Shown: piece after piece, positions 52,505 to 62,048 of the stretch
Numbering within the stretch: the stretch's first letter is position 1
Layout of the letters: every line of letters begins with the position of its first letter
Assembly: GCA_034422455.1 (NCBI GenBank)
Contig: DAOUJQ010000023.1
Coordinates: forward strand, 62,001 to 126,000
Direction of reading: 5' to 3'
Origin: UBA1127 sp034422455
GTDB taxonomy: Bacteria > Chloroflexota > Dehalococcoidia > Lucifugimonadales > UBA1127
DNA: 64,000 bases
Notes under the pieces: model-generated
The model's input: only the letters and a program-made list of their open reading frames with translations
Databases searched by the model: none
Told to the model about the DNA's origin: nothing
Made by a program: the position numbers and the translations under genes

Positions 52505-52666
52505 GCGGTCCTTCACGGGCGCGGCCTGAAAGCGCGGCGAGATATCGTAGCTGCCATTATATGGGACGCGCGGAAGGGCGGGCAAACGAGGGGAGAGGGG
52601 AGGGGTGATTGAGTGAGGGGTAGTAGTCGGCTACGATGGAAGGCTTGATACAAACGGAGCGCAAAG

Positions 52667-52912
52667 ATGACCATCGAACCCATCCACCCCGGAGAGCACC
52701 TGGCGGAGATCCTGGAAGACCTCGGCATCTCTCAATACCGGCTGGCCAAGGCCATTGGCGTGCCGCCCATCCGCGTCCACGACATCGTCCACTGCCGCCG
52801 GTCCATCACCGCGGACACGGCGCTGCGCATCGGACGAGCCTTTGGCACCACGCCCGAGTTCTGGCTCAACTTGCAGCGCATGTATGAGGCGGATCTAGAG
52901 GAGGTGGGTTGA
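52667..52912 (+). CDS. higA: HigA-family addiction module antitoxin (orphan)
   Basis: An 81-residue XRE-type helix-turn-helix protein of the HigA family, from HPGEHLAEILEDLGISQYRL to EFWLNLQRMYEADL. HigA proteins bind their own operator and the HigB toxin. No HigB gene is found immediately upstream (only about 160 bp of non-coding DNA) or downstream, so it is an orphan regulator or the remainder of a lost pair. Confidence 0.88.
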   Translation: MTIEPIHPGEHLAEILEDLGISQYRLAKAIGVPPIRVHDIVHCRRSITADTALRIGRAFGTTPEFWLNLQRMYEADLEEVG

Positions 52913-52946
52913 AGGAGCAACACTGCTAAAGGGGTCGTCGACATTA

Positions 52947-53528
52947 CTACTTCTTCAGCAGACTAGGCAGATGCTGCTGGACTAACTCGGCGGATATGGC
53001 AAAACCGACTGCATCTATCCGCTGTTCAACCATCTTGAATGTGTTGATGCCCAAAATCTCACCCGACATGGAAAACATGGGGCCGCCACTGTTGCCAGGG
53101 TTAATGGCAGCATCAGTCTGGAATATCTTGCCGCCATAGCGTGAGTCTTGACGGACTGCGGATATGATGCCTCTTGTGACTGTTGCCTCACCTTCGAGGC
53201 CGAGCGCGTACCCGATATTCAAGACCTCTGCGCCGGACTTAAGTTTGGTGGTGTCGCCGAAGGGAACTGCTCTGAACTTTGAGCCGAAAAGAGTCAAGAC
53301 TGCAAGATCATGCTCTGGATCCATCCCCAACACAGTTGGCGCAAACTTAGGTAAGTCGCGAACGGTTACCCTAATCTTGGTGGCGTTTTCAAGTACGTGG
53401 TAGTTCGTGACGACATAGCCGAGAGTTTTGCTGGTGTCAAAGATGACACCAGAACCGCTCCCAGATTCTGTTTCTATTCTTACAACCGACTGCTTGAGTC
53501 GCTGAATTAGATCCGCTAGTGAAGGCAT
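52947..53528 (-). CDS. Trypsin-like serine protease without signal peptide or PDZ
   Basis: A 193-residue S1C-like protease domain. Catalytic His in VTNYHVLENATKI, Asp in GMDPEHDLAVLTLFG and Ser in NPGNSGGPMFSMSG. No signal peptide, membrane helix or PDZ domain, so it should act in the cytoplasm. Composition is clearly lower in GC than the surroundings, which suggests transfer. Starts at ATG 53528; upstream 170 bp hold no gene. Confidence 0.88.
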   Translation of the reverse strand: MPSLADLIQRLKQSVVRIETESGSGSGVIFDTSKTLGYVVTNYHVLENATKIRVTVRDLPKFAPTVLGMDPEHDLAVLTLFGSKFRAVPFGDTTKLKSGAEVLNIGYALGLEGEATVTRGIISAVRQDSRYGGKIFQTDAAINPGNSGGPMFSMSGEILGINTFKMVEQRIDAVGFAISAELVQQHLPSLLKK

Positions 53529-53698
53529 GATTCACTTATACCAAGCGCGACAATTTCCAATGGTGTGAGATTCCTGCAATGCATCTTGATTGAAGCACTC
53601 GATGAACATTTGAAACTAAACAATATCCACTCAGTTAGTTTTTCCGCAACCCTATGCCGTTTGTGATCTACACGGCAGCGTCACTATAGCCCCCGCTC

Positions 53699-54550
53699 CT
53701 ATCGCCGTCCCAGCAGGCTCCCCGGCTGGCAGGCGCGGCAGTAGTCCGTGCGGTAGCCGTTGCTGGTGATGTGGGTGAGCTTGGAGCCGCAGGAGGGGCA
53801 CGCCTCGTTGCCCCTCCCGTGCACCTTGAGGTGGTCGCGGACCTTGCGATGAACGTCGGCGCCCATGCGCTCGCGGAGGACGGGGACGGCGTCGGCGGGC
53901 ACGCGGTAGACGGCGTCGTGGAGGGCGGCCAGCTCGGCCGGCGAGAGCGACGTGCGCTTCTTGAACGGGTAGATGCCCGCCGCGAAGAGCACCTCGTCGG
54001 CGTAGGCGTTGCCGATGCCGGACACCGCGCCGCCGCGCGTCAGCACGCCCTTGATCTCGCCGCGGTACGGCTTCAGGCGAGCGGTGAAGTCCGCCAGAGA
54101 GAGCGGCTCGTCCAGCACGTCTGGCCCCTGCTCCAGTAGCCGCGCGGCCTGCGAGAGCTGCTCCGGGTGCAGGTAGTACACCATCCCCATCTGGTCGTCG
54201 TCGAGGTAGCGGAGCTGCGTGCCGTCCGACAGGGTCAGCACGAGGTACGTCCGCGCCGAGACCCGCTCCGATGGGGCGCAGTGCTGCAGCGCGCCGCTGA
54301 GCATCGGGTTGACGACGAGGGTGCGGCGCCCGCCGTCATGTCCGCCGGACAGCTCGATGCCGAGGAACTTGCCTCGCCGCCAGAAGGCGTCGAACGTGCG
54401 GCCCGCGATGTCGTCGCCGAACCGCTCCAGCGGCGCCGCGAGCGAGCGCAGGACGATCGGGCGCAACGCCTCCGCCTTCGTCACCGATTGGCCGGTAAGG
54501 TTGCGCTCCAGGTACTCCCTTATGACGAAGAGGTCCGGCGCTTCCGGCAT
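53699..54550 (-). CDS. Fpg/Nei-family DNA glycosylase
   Basis: A 283-residue base-excision repair glycosylase-lyase. The N-terminal Pro2-Glu3 (MPEAPDLFVI) forms the Schiff base, RRGKFLGIEL holds the conserved lysine, GIGNAYADEVLFAAG is the helix-two-turn-helix, and the zinc finger is CPSCGSKL...YCRACQ. The start MPEAPD differs from the usual MPELPE. Whether it prefers oxidised purines (Fpg) or pyrimidines (Nei) cannot be decided. Three dispersed repeats cluster just upstream. Confidence 0.88.
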   Translation of the reverse strand: MPEAPDLFVIREYLERNLTGQSVTKAEALRPIVLRSLAAPLERFGDDIAGRTFDAFWRRGKFLGIELSGGHDGGRRTLVVNPMLSGALQHCAPSERVSARTYLVLTLSDGTQLRYLDDDQMGMVYYLHPEQLSQAARLLEQGPDVLDEPLSLADFTARLKPYRGEIKGVLTRGGAVSGIGNAYADEVLFAAGIYPFKKRTSLSPAELAALHDAVYRVPADAVPVLRERMGADVHRKVRDHLKVHGRGNEACPSCGSKLTHITSNGYRTDYCRACQPGSLLGRR

Positions 54551-54583
54551 GTCTTTTCCCTCGTGGCTTGCCTTGCCCGTTCA

Positions 54584-54610
54584 TCCTTCGATTTCCCTCA
54601 GGACGAGCGG
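54584..54610 (+). repeat. Dispersed repeat family R1, copy 5
   Basis: TCCTTCGATTTCCCTCAGGA followed by CGAGCGG, flanked by CCTTGCCCG (54571-54579) and CGGGCAAGG (54608-54616), which extend it into a longer hairpin. Confidence 0.65.
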
Positions 54611-54633
54611 GCAAGGGCGCCGCCCCTTGACGG

Positions 54634-54659
54634 CCCTTCGAGAGGCTCAGGGTGAACGG
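54634..54659 (+). repeat. Dispersed repeat family R1, copy 6
   Basis: CCCTTCGAGAGGCTCAGGGT followed by GAACGG, 23 bp after copy 5 and next to the R3 copy at 54663. Confidence 0.8.
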
Positions 54660-54662
54660 AGT

Positions 54663-54688
54663 GGGCGGCCACAAGGGCCGCCCCTACG
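54663..54688. repeat. Hairpin repeat family R3, copy 1
   Basis: GGGCGGCC-ACAAG-GGCCGCCC followed by CTACG. An eight-bp perfect stem. The second copy (60456) has GGGCGACC/GGTCGCCC, a compensated base-pair change. Confidence 0.8.
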
Positions 54689-54779
54689 TACCGCTGTTGG
54701 GGCGGCTCGCTCTTTGCGAGGCGTTGGTAGTGTACTATTATGCCTACTTACTCGGAAATCGACGGAGGTATGGCGAGCC

Positions 54780-55574
54780 GTGACGACGTTGATGCCTGAA
54801 ACCCCGCCGCAGGCCGTGCGGGAGCGCATACGCTCCGGCGAGTGGACGCGCCCGACGGCGGGGCTCGCGCCCGGTCACGTGCAGGCCAACCTCGTGTCGC
54901 TGCCGCGCGAGCAGGCCTTCGACTTCCTGCTCTTCTGCCAGCGCAACCCGCGGCCCTGCCCGCTCATCGAGGTGATGGAGGCCGGCTGCCCCGAGCCCGC
55001 CTTGACCGCGCCGGGGGCCGACATCCGCACGGACCTGCCTGCCTACAACGTCTACCGCGAGGGCGTCCTCAAGGCCACCGTGCCCGACGTCCTCGACTAC
55101 TGGCGCGACGACCTCGTCACCTTCCTGCTCGGCTGCAGCTTCACCTTCGAGGCCGCGCTGGCCGCCTCCGGCATCCCGCTGCACCACGTCGAGGCGGAGC
55201 GCAACGTCGCCATGTACAAGACCAACGTCGCGACCACCCCTGCCGGGGTGTTCGCCGGCCCGCTGGTTGTCTCAATGCGCCCCGTTCCGCGCGAGCAGGT
55301 GGTGAAGGCCGTGCAGGTGACCAGTCGCTTCCCCAACGCCCACGGCGCGCCGGTGCACGTCGGCGAGCCCGAGGCGCTGGGCATCCGCGACCTTGCGTCG
55401 CCGGACTACGGCGACCCGCCCGTCATCAACGACGGCGAAACGCCCCTCTTCTGGGCGTGCGGCGTCACGCCGCAGGCGGTGGCTGTCGCGTCCAAGCCGC
55501 CGTTCATGATCACCCACGCGCCGGGGCACATGTTCGTCACCGACCTGCGCGACGAGGACATCGCCGCGCTATGA
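54780..55574 (+). CDS. D-glutamate cyclase-like protein, N-terminal type (DUF1445, putative hydro-lyase)
   Basis: A 264-residue DUF1445 (D-Glu_cyclase) protein. Signatures: TAGLAPGHVQANLVSLP, FDFLLFCQRNPRPCPLIE, SFTFEAALAASGIP and HAPGHMFVTDLRD near the end. In human DGLUCY a DUF1445-like and a DUF4392-like part are fused; here they are adjacent genes. The GTG at 54780 is in frame and at the usual N-terminus; the ATG at 54770 is out of frame. The stop overlaps the next ATG (ATGA), which signals coupled translation. Confidence 0.85.
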   Translation: MTTLMPETPPQAVRERIRSGEWTRPTAGLAPGHVQANLVSLPREQAFDFLLFCQRNPRPCPLIEVMEAGCPEPALTAPGADIRTDLPAYNVYREGVLKATVPDVLDYWRDDLVTFLLGCSFTFEAALAASGIPLHHVEAERNVAMYKTNVATTPAGVFAGPLVVSMRPVPREQVVKAVQVTSRFPNAHGAPVHVGEPEALGIRDLASPDYGDPPVINDGETPLFWACGVTPQAVAVASKPPFMITHAPGHMFVTDLRDEDIAAL

Positions 55575-56428
55575 CGACGACCATCGAGGACATCATCCTG
55601 CGGTACGACAAGCGGGGCATGACGCCCCTGCGGCCGCACCTGCCCGCCGACTACTGCACCCGCGCCGCCCGGCGCCTCCTGGACGCCCCGGCCGGCCCCG
55701 CGCTCATCGCCACGGGCTTCTACATCACCCGCATGGGCGCGACGGAGACCGACGGCCCGCCGGGCGCCTACTTCATCGGCAAGGCGCTTGAGGCCCTCGG
55801 CCGCCCTGTCACCTACGTGACCGACAGCCTCACCGCGCCCGTCTTCGACGGTCTCGTTGCGCCTGACGCCGTGGTCGACTTTCCCTTTGCGGACGCCGAG
55901 ACGAGCGAGGCGTTCGCCGTGGAGCTGCTGGCGCGGCTGCAGCCGTCGGTGGCCATCGCCATCGAGCGGTGCGGGTTCACGGGGCCCGGCCGGTACCTGA
56001 ACATGCGCGGGCAGGACACGTCCGACGTTCACGCCAAGCTGGACTACATCTTCCTGCACCACGGCACGACGGTGGGCATCGGCGACGGCGGCAACGAGAT
56101 CGGCATGGGGAACCTGCAGGAACACATCCCGTCCGTGGAGCAGCTGCCCAACGAGCCGTGCGTCACGACGGTGTCCGAGCTGATCATCGCGAGTGTGTCC
56201 AACTGGGGCGGCTCAGGCTTGATTGCCGCGCTGTCGCTGTTGACCGGGCGGGTCCTGCTCCCGTCGCCGGACGAGGAGGAGGGGATCATCCGCGCGATGG
56301 TGGACAACGGCGCCGTCGACAGCGGCGGAGCGCACACGTACGGCGTCGACGGCTTCACTCCGCAGGAGAACCGCCGGACGCTTGAGGCGCTCCACCGCCT
56401 GCTGGCGGAGCACGGCGTGGGGGAGTAG
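55571..56428 (+). CDS. D-glutamate cyclase-like protein, C-terminal type (DUF4392)
   Basis: A 285-residue protein of the DUF4392 / D-glutamate cyclase C-terminal family. ALIATGFYITRMGATETDGP, TTVGIGDGGNEIGMGNL and ELIIASVSNWGGSGLIAALS are its signatures. Mammalian D-glutamate cyclase turns D-glutamate into 5-oxo-D-proline, so with the DUF1445 gene this may handle D-glutamate from peptidoglycan or D-amino-acid turnover. It starts in the upstream stop codon. Confidence 0.85.
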   Translation: MTTTIEDIILRYDKRGMTPLRPHLPADYCTRAARRLLDAPAGPALIATGFYITRMGATETDGPPGAYFIGKALEALGRPVTYVTDSLTAPVFDGLVAPDAVVDFPFADAETSEAFAVELLARLQPSVAIAIERCGFTGPGRYLNMRGQDTSDVHAKLDYIFLHHGTTVGIGDGGNEIGMGNLQEHIPSVEQLPNEPCVTTVSELIIASVSNWGGSGLIAALSLLTGRVLLPSPDEEEGIIRAMVDNGAVDSGGAHTYGVDGFTPQENRRTLEALHRLLAEHGVGE

Positions 56429-56474
56429 CTACCCGACAGCCTGCAGGCTGAAGCGCAACCGCAGGGAGCGTTCC

Positions 56475-57038
56475 ATGGACATCGGAGAGACGCTCTACGT
56501 CTCCGACAGGAAGCCCTGGCGTGAGTGGTTGGAGGCCAACTTCGACACCGCCGAGGAGATCTGGCTGGTCTATCCCAACAAGGCGTCCGGGGAGCCGCGC
56601 ATCCTCTACAACGACGCCGTGGAGGAAGCCCTGTGCTTCGGCTGGATAGACAGCATCATCAAGAAGCTCGATGGACTGCGCGCCGTCCAGCGCTTCACCC
56701 CAAGAAACCCCAGGAGCGGCTACTCCCAGCAGAACAAGGAGAGGCTTCGCTGGCTGGCCGGCGAGGGCCTGCTGCATCCGTCGGTGCGAGAGTCGGTCGG
56801 GGACGTGCTGAATGAAGTGTTCGTGTTCCCCGGCGACATTCTCCAGGCGATCCAGAGAGACGAACAGGTGTGGGAGCGCTTCCAGGGCTTCTCCCCTGCG
56901 TACCAGCGGATTCGTGTTGCATATATCGACATTGCCCGGGCGCTCCCGGAGGTGTACGAAAGTCGCTTGAGCAGCTTTCTGAAGGCTACCGCACAGGGCA
57001 AGCAGATAGGCTACGGCGGCATAGAGAAGTATTTTTAG
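56475..57038 (+). CDS. YdeI/OmdA-like protein
   Basis: A 187-residue protein of the YdeI (bacteriocin-protection / OmdA) family. ETLYVSDRKPWREWLEANF, EEIWLVYPNKASGEPRI, EEALCFGWIDSIIKKLDG and RFTPRNPRSGYSQQNKERLR are typical. It is cytoplasmic in predicted form; the family's molecular role is not settled. The ATG at 56475 has GGGAGCG upstream. It is the last gene of the D-glutamate cyclase direction, 46 bp after it. Confidence 0.85.
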   Translation: MDIGETLYVSDRKPWREWLEANFDTAEEIWLVYPNKASGEPRILYNDAVEEALCFGWIDSIIKKLDGLRAVQRFTPRNPRSGYSQQNKERLRWLAGEGLLHPSVRESVGDVLNEVFVFPGDILQAIQRDEQVWERFQGFSPAYQRIRVAYIDIARALPEVYESRLSSFLKATAQGKQIGYGGIEKYF

Positions 57039-57066
57039 GAGGAGAAGAGTACGAATTGAATCGCAA

Positions 57067-57094
57067 TTGGTATAGCTGGCGATGGCACTATTTT
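57067..57094 (+). promoter_or_regulatory. Possible promoter of the multicopper oxidase gene
   Basis: TTGGTA (4 of 6), 16-bp spacer, TATTTT (5 of 6) in an AT-rich patch ahead of the gene. Confidence 0.35.
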
Positions 57095-57139
57095 GTTGTT
57101 CGCACGCCGGTGCCTCGGAGTCATCGTGGTCGTGCCGTG

Positions 57140-58537
57140 ATGAGAACAAGCGTGGCAGCCGGCATCCTCGTGTTAGCCGCCTTGCTTGCCGGCTGTAGCG
57201 CTGTCGAGCAGGTATCAGTCGATACACCAGCGCTGGCGCCCTTGTCGATCCCTCCGCTGCTCGGGCCAACGACTGAGAATGGCGTCTCACACTACGAGCT
57301 TACGATCGGTACGTCTCAACACGATTACAAACAAGCAAGGATGACTGACACCTACTCCTACAACGACACGTCTGTGCTTGGCCCCACACTACGTCTCCGA
57401 ACCGGAGACTCGGTGGTCATCAGCGTCACGAACGAGTTGAACGAGCCCACGACGACGCACTGGCACGGAGCCGACGTCCCGGCCGAGGATGACGGCGGGC
57501 CCCACAGCATCATCGAACCCGGGAAAACCTGGGTTGCTGACTTCGACGTGATCCAGCCGGCAGCCACTCTCTGGTATCACCCCCACGCCCATGGGTCCAC
57601 AGCCGAGCATGTCTATCGCGGCGCCGCAGGTCTGCTAATCATTGAAGACGACAACCCTGCAGCCGCAACGCTACCAGCGACCTACGGGGTAGACGACATT
57701 CCGGTCATCATCCAGGACAGGGACTTCACCGACGAAGGCCAACTCGACTTCGCCATTGACGGCGACGACGAGGGCAACCTTGATGGCGTTCTGACGGTAA
57801 ACGGTACGCTCAACCCGTACGTCGAGACACCCACGGGGCTGGTCCGTCTCCGGTTGCTGAACGGCAGCCAGGCCCGGATATATGAACTGAGTGTCGAGGG
57901 GGCCAATATGACCAAGATCGCCTCCGACGGCGGCTATCTGACCAGTCCCGTCGTACTCAATCAGCTTGTGCTCGCACCCGGAGACCGCGCAGAGATCATC
58001 GTCAATGTCGGGGAGGAATCCGCCGCTTTGGTCGACAGTGCGTTTGGCCGGGTGCTGGAGCTCCGCCCGAACGGGTCAGCTTCAGGGACGGATATGCTTC
58101 CGGACGAGCTCGCCACCATAGAGCGCATATCCGAGTCGGAGATCACGGTGGACCGGAGCTTCCACATGGGGGATGTGCGCAACTTCTGGGAGTTCGACCC
58201 AAGCTGGGCAATCAACGGAGTCCAGTTCGACATGAACAGGATCGACGTGACGGTGCAACTCGGCGACACCGAGCGCTGGACTCTCTCCAGTGATGACGGC
58301 GAGCACGTGTTTCACCCGCACCAGATTCAGTTTCAGATACTGGCCATCAATGGCGAACCTCCACCACCAGAGGAATCAGGATGGGAGGACTCCGTGCTGG
58401 TGAACGCCGACCGTGAAGTCGTCATCGCCGCGCGGTTCCATACGTATGCCGCTGAAGACATTCCGTACATGTTCCACTGCCACATTCTCGATCACGAGGA
58501 CCTGGGTATGATGGGGCAGTTCCTGATCGTTGAGTAG
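57140..58537 (+). CDS. Multicopper oxidase lipoprotein
   Basis: A 465-residue exported copper enzyme. The signal ends in the lipobox LAGC (Cys19). Copper sites: THWHGADVP, WYHPHAHG, HVFHPHQIQF and HCHILDHEDLGMM, a full type 1 and trinuclear set, in a three-domain cupredoxin fold. Homologues (CueO, SpoxA-like) oxidise Cu(I) or Mn(II) or phenolics. No Met-rich loop is visible. GC is lower than in nearby genes, and no operon partner is seen. The ATG at 57140 is preferred; GTG 57137 is adjacent. Confidence 0.88.
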   Translation: MRTSVAAGILVLAALLAGCSAVEQVSVDTPALAPLSIPPLLGPTTENGVSHYELTIGTSQHDYKQARMTDTYSYNDTSVLGPTLRLRTGDSVVISVTNELNEPTTTHWHGADVPAEDDGGPHSIIEPGKTWVADFDVIQPAATLWYHPHAHGSTAEHVYRGAAGLLIIEDDNPAAATLPATYGVDDIPVIIQDRDFTDEGQLDFAIDGDDEGNLDGVLTVNGTLNPYVETPTGLVRLRLLNGSQARIYELSVEGANMTKIASDGGYLTSPVVLNQLVLAPGDRAEIIVNVGEESAALVDSAFGRVLELRPNGSASGTDMLPDELATIERISESEITVDRSFHMGDVRNFWEFDPSWAINGVQFDMNRIDVTVQLGDTERWTLSSDDGEHVFHPHQIQFQILAINGEPPPPEESGWEDSVLVNADREVVIAARFHTYAAEDIPYMFHCHILDHEDLGMMGQFLIVE

Positions 58538-58651
58538 CTCACGGGCGCTGCCTGCAACCAAATGGGGAGTGCTTCACTGGGGTACTCACGGTATTGTGTA
58601 GTAGCTTGGCTGCCTCGCGGCCGCGGCAGCAGAGAGCGGAAGTAGCCGGGA

Positions 58652-59161
58652 TTATTCCCCGGCGTTCGGGTCGAAGGGCTCGCCGTCCACCAGCACGTCC
58701 TTGATGACGGCGTTGCCGTCGCTGTCGAGGTTGACCACCACCTTCACGTCACCGGCGGTCTCAATGATGCGGCCGGTCCCCTCCGGCACAAAATACGTCC
58801 CGATGCCAAAGTCGAGATGCCCCCTGCGGTCGACGCGGCCCTTTATGAAGGTTTCTCCGGCGACTTGGCTGTGTTTCGTGGTGTAGTCCCATGCACTCCA
58901 AACGTCCGGATGCCGTTGCAGCTCGACGTAGACCGTGCTGCCTGTCGATAAGTCGCGCATCCAGTCCGGCGTGCGCGCAATCTCGTAGTCCAGGATGGCG
59001 TAGTCGCCCTGGAGGAGGGAGCGGGGGTCGACGGGGACGGTCTGCAGCACCACCTCCGTGCCGGTGCGCAGCGCAACCTCACGCACGGTGATGAAGCCGA
59101 TCAGGAAGACGATCTGCGCGGCGACGATGGCCCAGAAGGCGATGCGGACCCACGGCTTCAT
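58652..59161 (-). CDS. GDYXXLXY-motif membrane-anchored protein
   Basis: A 169-residue protein with one N-terminal membrane helix (about 7-24) and the signature LLQGDYAILDYEIA. This domain (GDYXXLXY) is commonly encoded next to DUF2157 proteins; the function is unknown. The ATG at 59161 overlaps the end of the DUF2157 gene by 4 bp. Confidence 0.88.
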   Translation of the reverse strand: MKPWVRIAFWAIVAAQIVFLIGFITVREVALRTGTEVVLQTVPVDPRSLLQGDYAILDYEIARTPDWMRDLSTGSTVYVELQRHPDVWSAWDYTTKHSQVAGETFIKGRVDRRGHLDFGIGTYFVPEGTGRIIETAGDVKVVVNLDSDGNAVIKDVLVDGEPFDPNAGE

Positions 59162-60402
59162 GCCTCGCCCTCCCGCTCGCGCATGGCGGCGAGCATCCGG
59201 CGGCGGCCCCGGTCGAGCAGGTAGCCGCCGGCCAGAAGCACCACGCCCGCGCCGAAGAACACCAGCGAGCTGTCCAGCAGATCGATCGAGAACTCGAAGT
59301 AGCGGGTGATGACGTAGAGGGCGATGAGGGCGAGGGAGAGGTTGACGCGGCCCTCGTGGTCGCGCAGGTAGCCGGAGGCCATCAGCCCCAGCGCCGACAG
59401 GGCGAACAGGGGGTTGAACACGATGGGGTAGAGCGGCTCCCAGTCGACGGCCACCAGCGGCGGGAGGTGGACGGTGGCCAGCAGGACGGCGATGATGCCC
59501 GCCTCGGCGAGGTCCACGGGGGAGCGGTCGCCGCGGCGTTCCCGCTGCCACGCCAGCCCGGCGGTCAGTGCGACGGCGGCGACCGACGCGCCGGCGGTGA
59601 GCGCCCAGAAGGCCCAATGCGCGCCGCTGAAGTCTTCGACCGCGTCGAAGAGATCGTGGAAGGTGAGCATGTAGAGGGCAAGGAAGGCCGTGACCAGGCC
59701 GATCGCCTGGAAGAGGCCGCCGGTGACCTCCCACCCGTCCATCTGTCTCTTGACCTTGCCCACCGCGAAGAGGAACGCGCCCAGGGCGATGTAGAGGGCA
59801 ACCCCTGCAATGAAGGACTCGTTCTCGCCCATGCCCTGCAGCCAGTCCTGCAGCCGGAAGGCCACGGCGGCCAGGAAGAGCACGACGGCGAGGAACATGA
59901 CCGGCCGGGACCGGGTGACGTAGGCGAGGGGCGCGACGCCCAGGAACCAGAACATCGAGAGGTTGGGATGGTCCACGGAGACGTGGTAGATCTGACCGAT
60001 GAGGTGGACCCCGGCCCCGTAGACGATGCAGCCCAGCAGCACGAAGGCGGCGGCATAGGCCGTGGGGCCGGACCGCTGCCAGATGGCGTACCCCGCGCCG
60101 TAGGACAGGGCCATGGCGGCGATCAGCGACGCCAGCTTGACGGTCTTCGGGATCTCGTCCCAGTTGGCGGCGAAGAAGGTGATGACGCCGAGGCCGATGA
60201 GGACCCCGCCTAGGATGGACAGCCCGGTGACGAGGCCCTGCCGCCTGCGGGAGGCCTCGTGGCCGGGGGGATAGTCCGGGTAGCGGGCGAGGATGGCCTG
60301 CGCCTGCTCGTCGGTGACGGTGCCGTCCTCCAGCCACGCCTCTACTTCCTCCCGCAGGCGGGAGACGAAGCGGGGGGTGTTGGCGTCGAGGGGATTCATC
60401 AC
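59158..60402 (-). CDS. DUF2157 membrane protein
   Basis: A 414-residue protein with an N-terminal cytosolic region (about 1-50, ending DYPPGHEASRRRQG) and about twelve membrane helices. GLVTGLSILGGVLIGLGVI and SYGAGYAIWQRSGPTAYAAAF match DUF2157, a family of unknown role that pairs with GDYXXLXY proteins. The pair overlaps by 4 bp here, so they are probably partners in one complex. Confidence 0.85.
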   Translation of the reverse strand: MMNPLDANTPRFVSRLREEVEAWLEDGTVTDEQAQAILARYPDYPPGHEASRRRQGLVTGLSILGGVLIGLGVITFFAANWDEIPKTVKLASLIAAMALSYGAGYAIWQRSGPTAYAAAFVLLGCIVYGAGVHLIGQIYHVSVDHPNLSMFWFLGVAPLAYVTRSRPVMFLAVVLFLAAVAFRLQDWLQGMGENESFIAGVALYIALGAFLFAVGKVKRQMDGWEVTGGLFQAIGLVTAFLALYMLTFHDLFDAVEDFSGAHWAFWALTAGASVAAVALTAGLAWQRERRGDRSPVDLAEAGIIAVLLATVHLPPLVAVDWEPLYPIVFNPLFALSALGLMASGYLRDHEGRVNLSLALIALYVITRYFEFSIDLLDSSLVFFGAGVVLLAGGYLLDRGRRRMLAAMREREGEA

Positions 60403-60455
60403 CGTTTACGATAACGCATTACGGTGGCGGGGGTCGATAGGAGCGGGGGCGCAAA

Positions 60456-60481
60456 GGGCGACCACAAGGGTCGCCCCTACG
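60456..60481 (-). terminator. rpoD terminator, carrying hairpin repeat family R3 copy 2
   Basis: GGGCGACC (60456-60463), loop ACAAG, GGTCGCCC (60469-60476), CTACG. Read on the minus strand it ends in TTT (from AAA at 60453-60455), so it can terminate dnaG-rpoD transcripts. It shares the R3 repeat unit at 54663, with a compensated base-pair change in the stem. Confidence 0.6.
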
Positions 60482-60496
60482 GGATGATGCAACGCC

Positions 60497-62026
<1,530 letters not shown>

Positions 62027-62048
62027 GCTCTTCTCCTGGCGAGTTCGC

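Noticed and set aside
54219..54779. N-terminal extension of the DUF1445 gene by about 190 codons
   Set aside because: The extension is antisense to the Fpg/Nei gene and passes through three dispersed repeats; the family starts near 54780.
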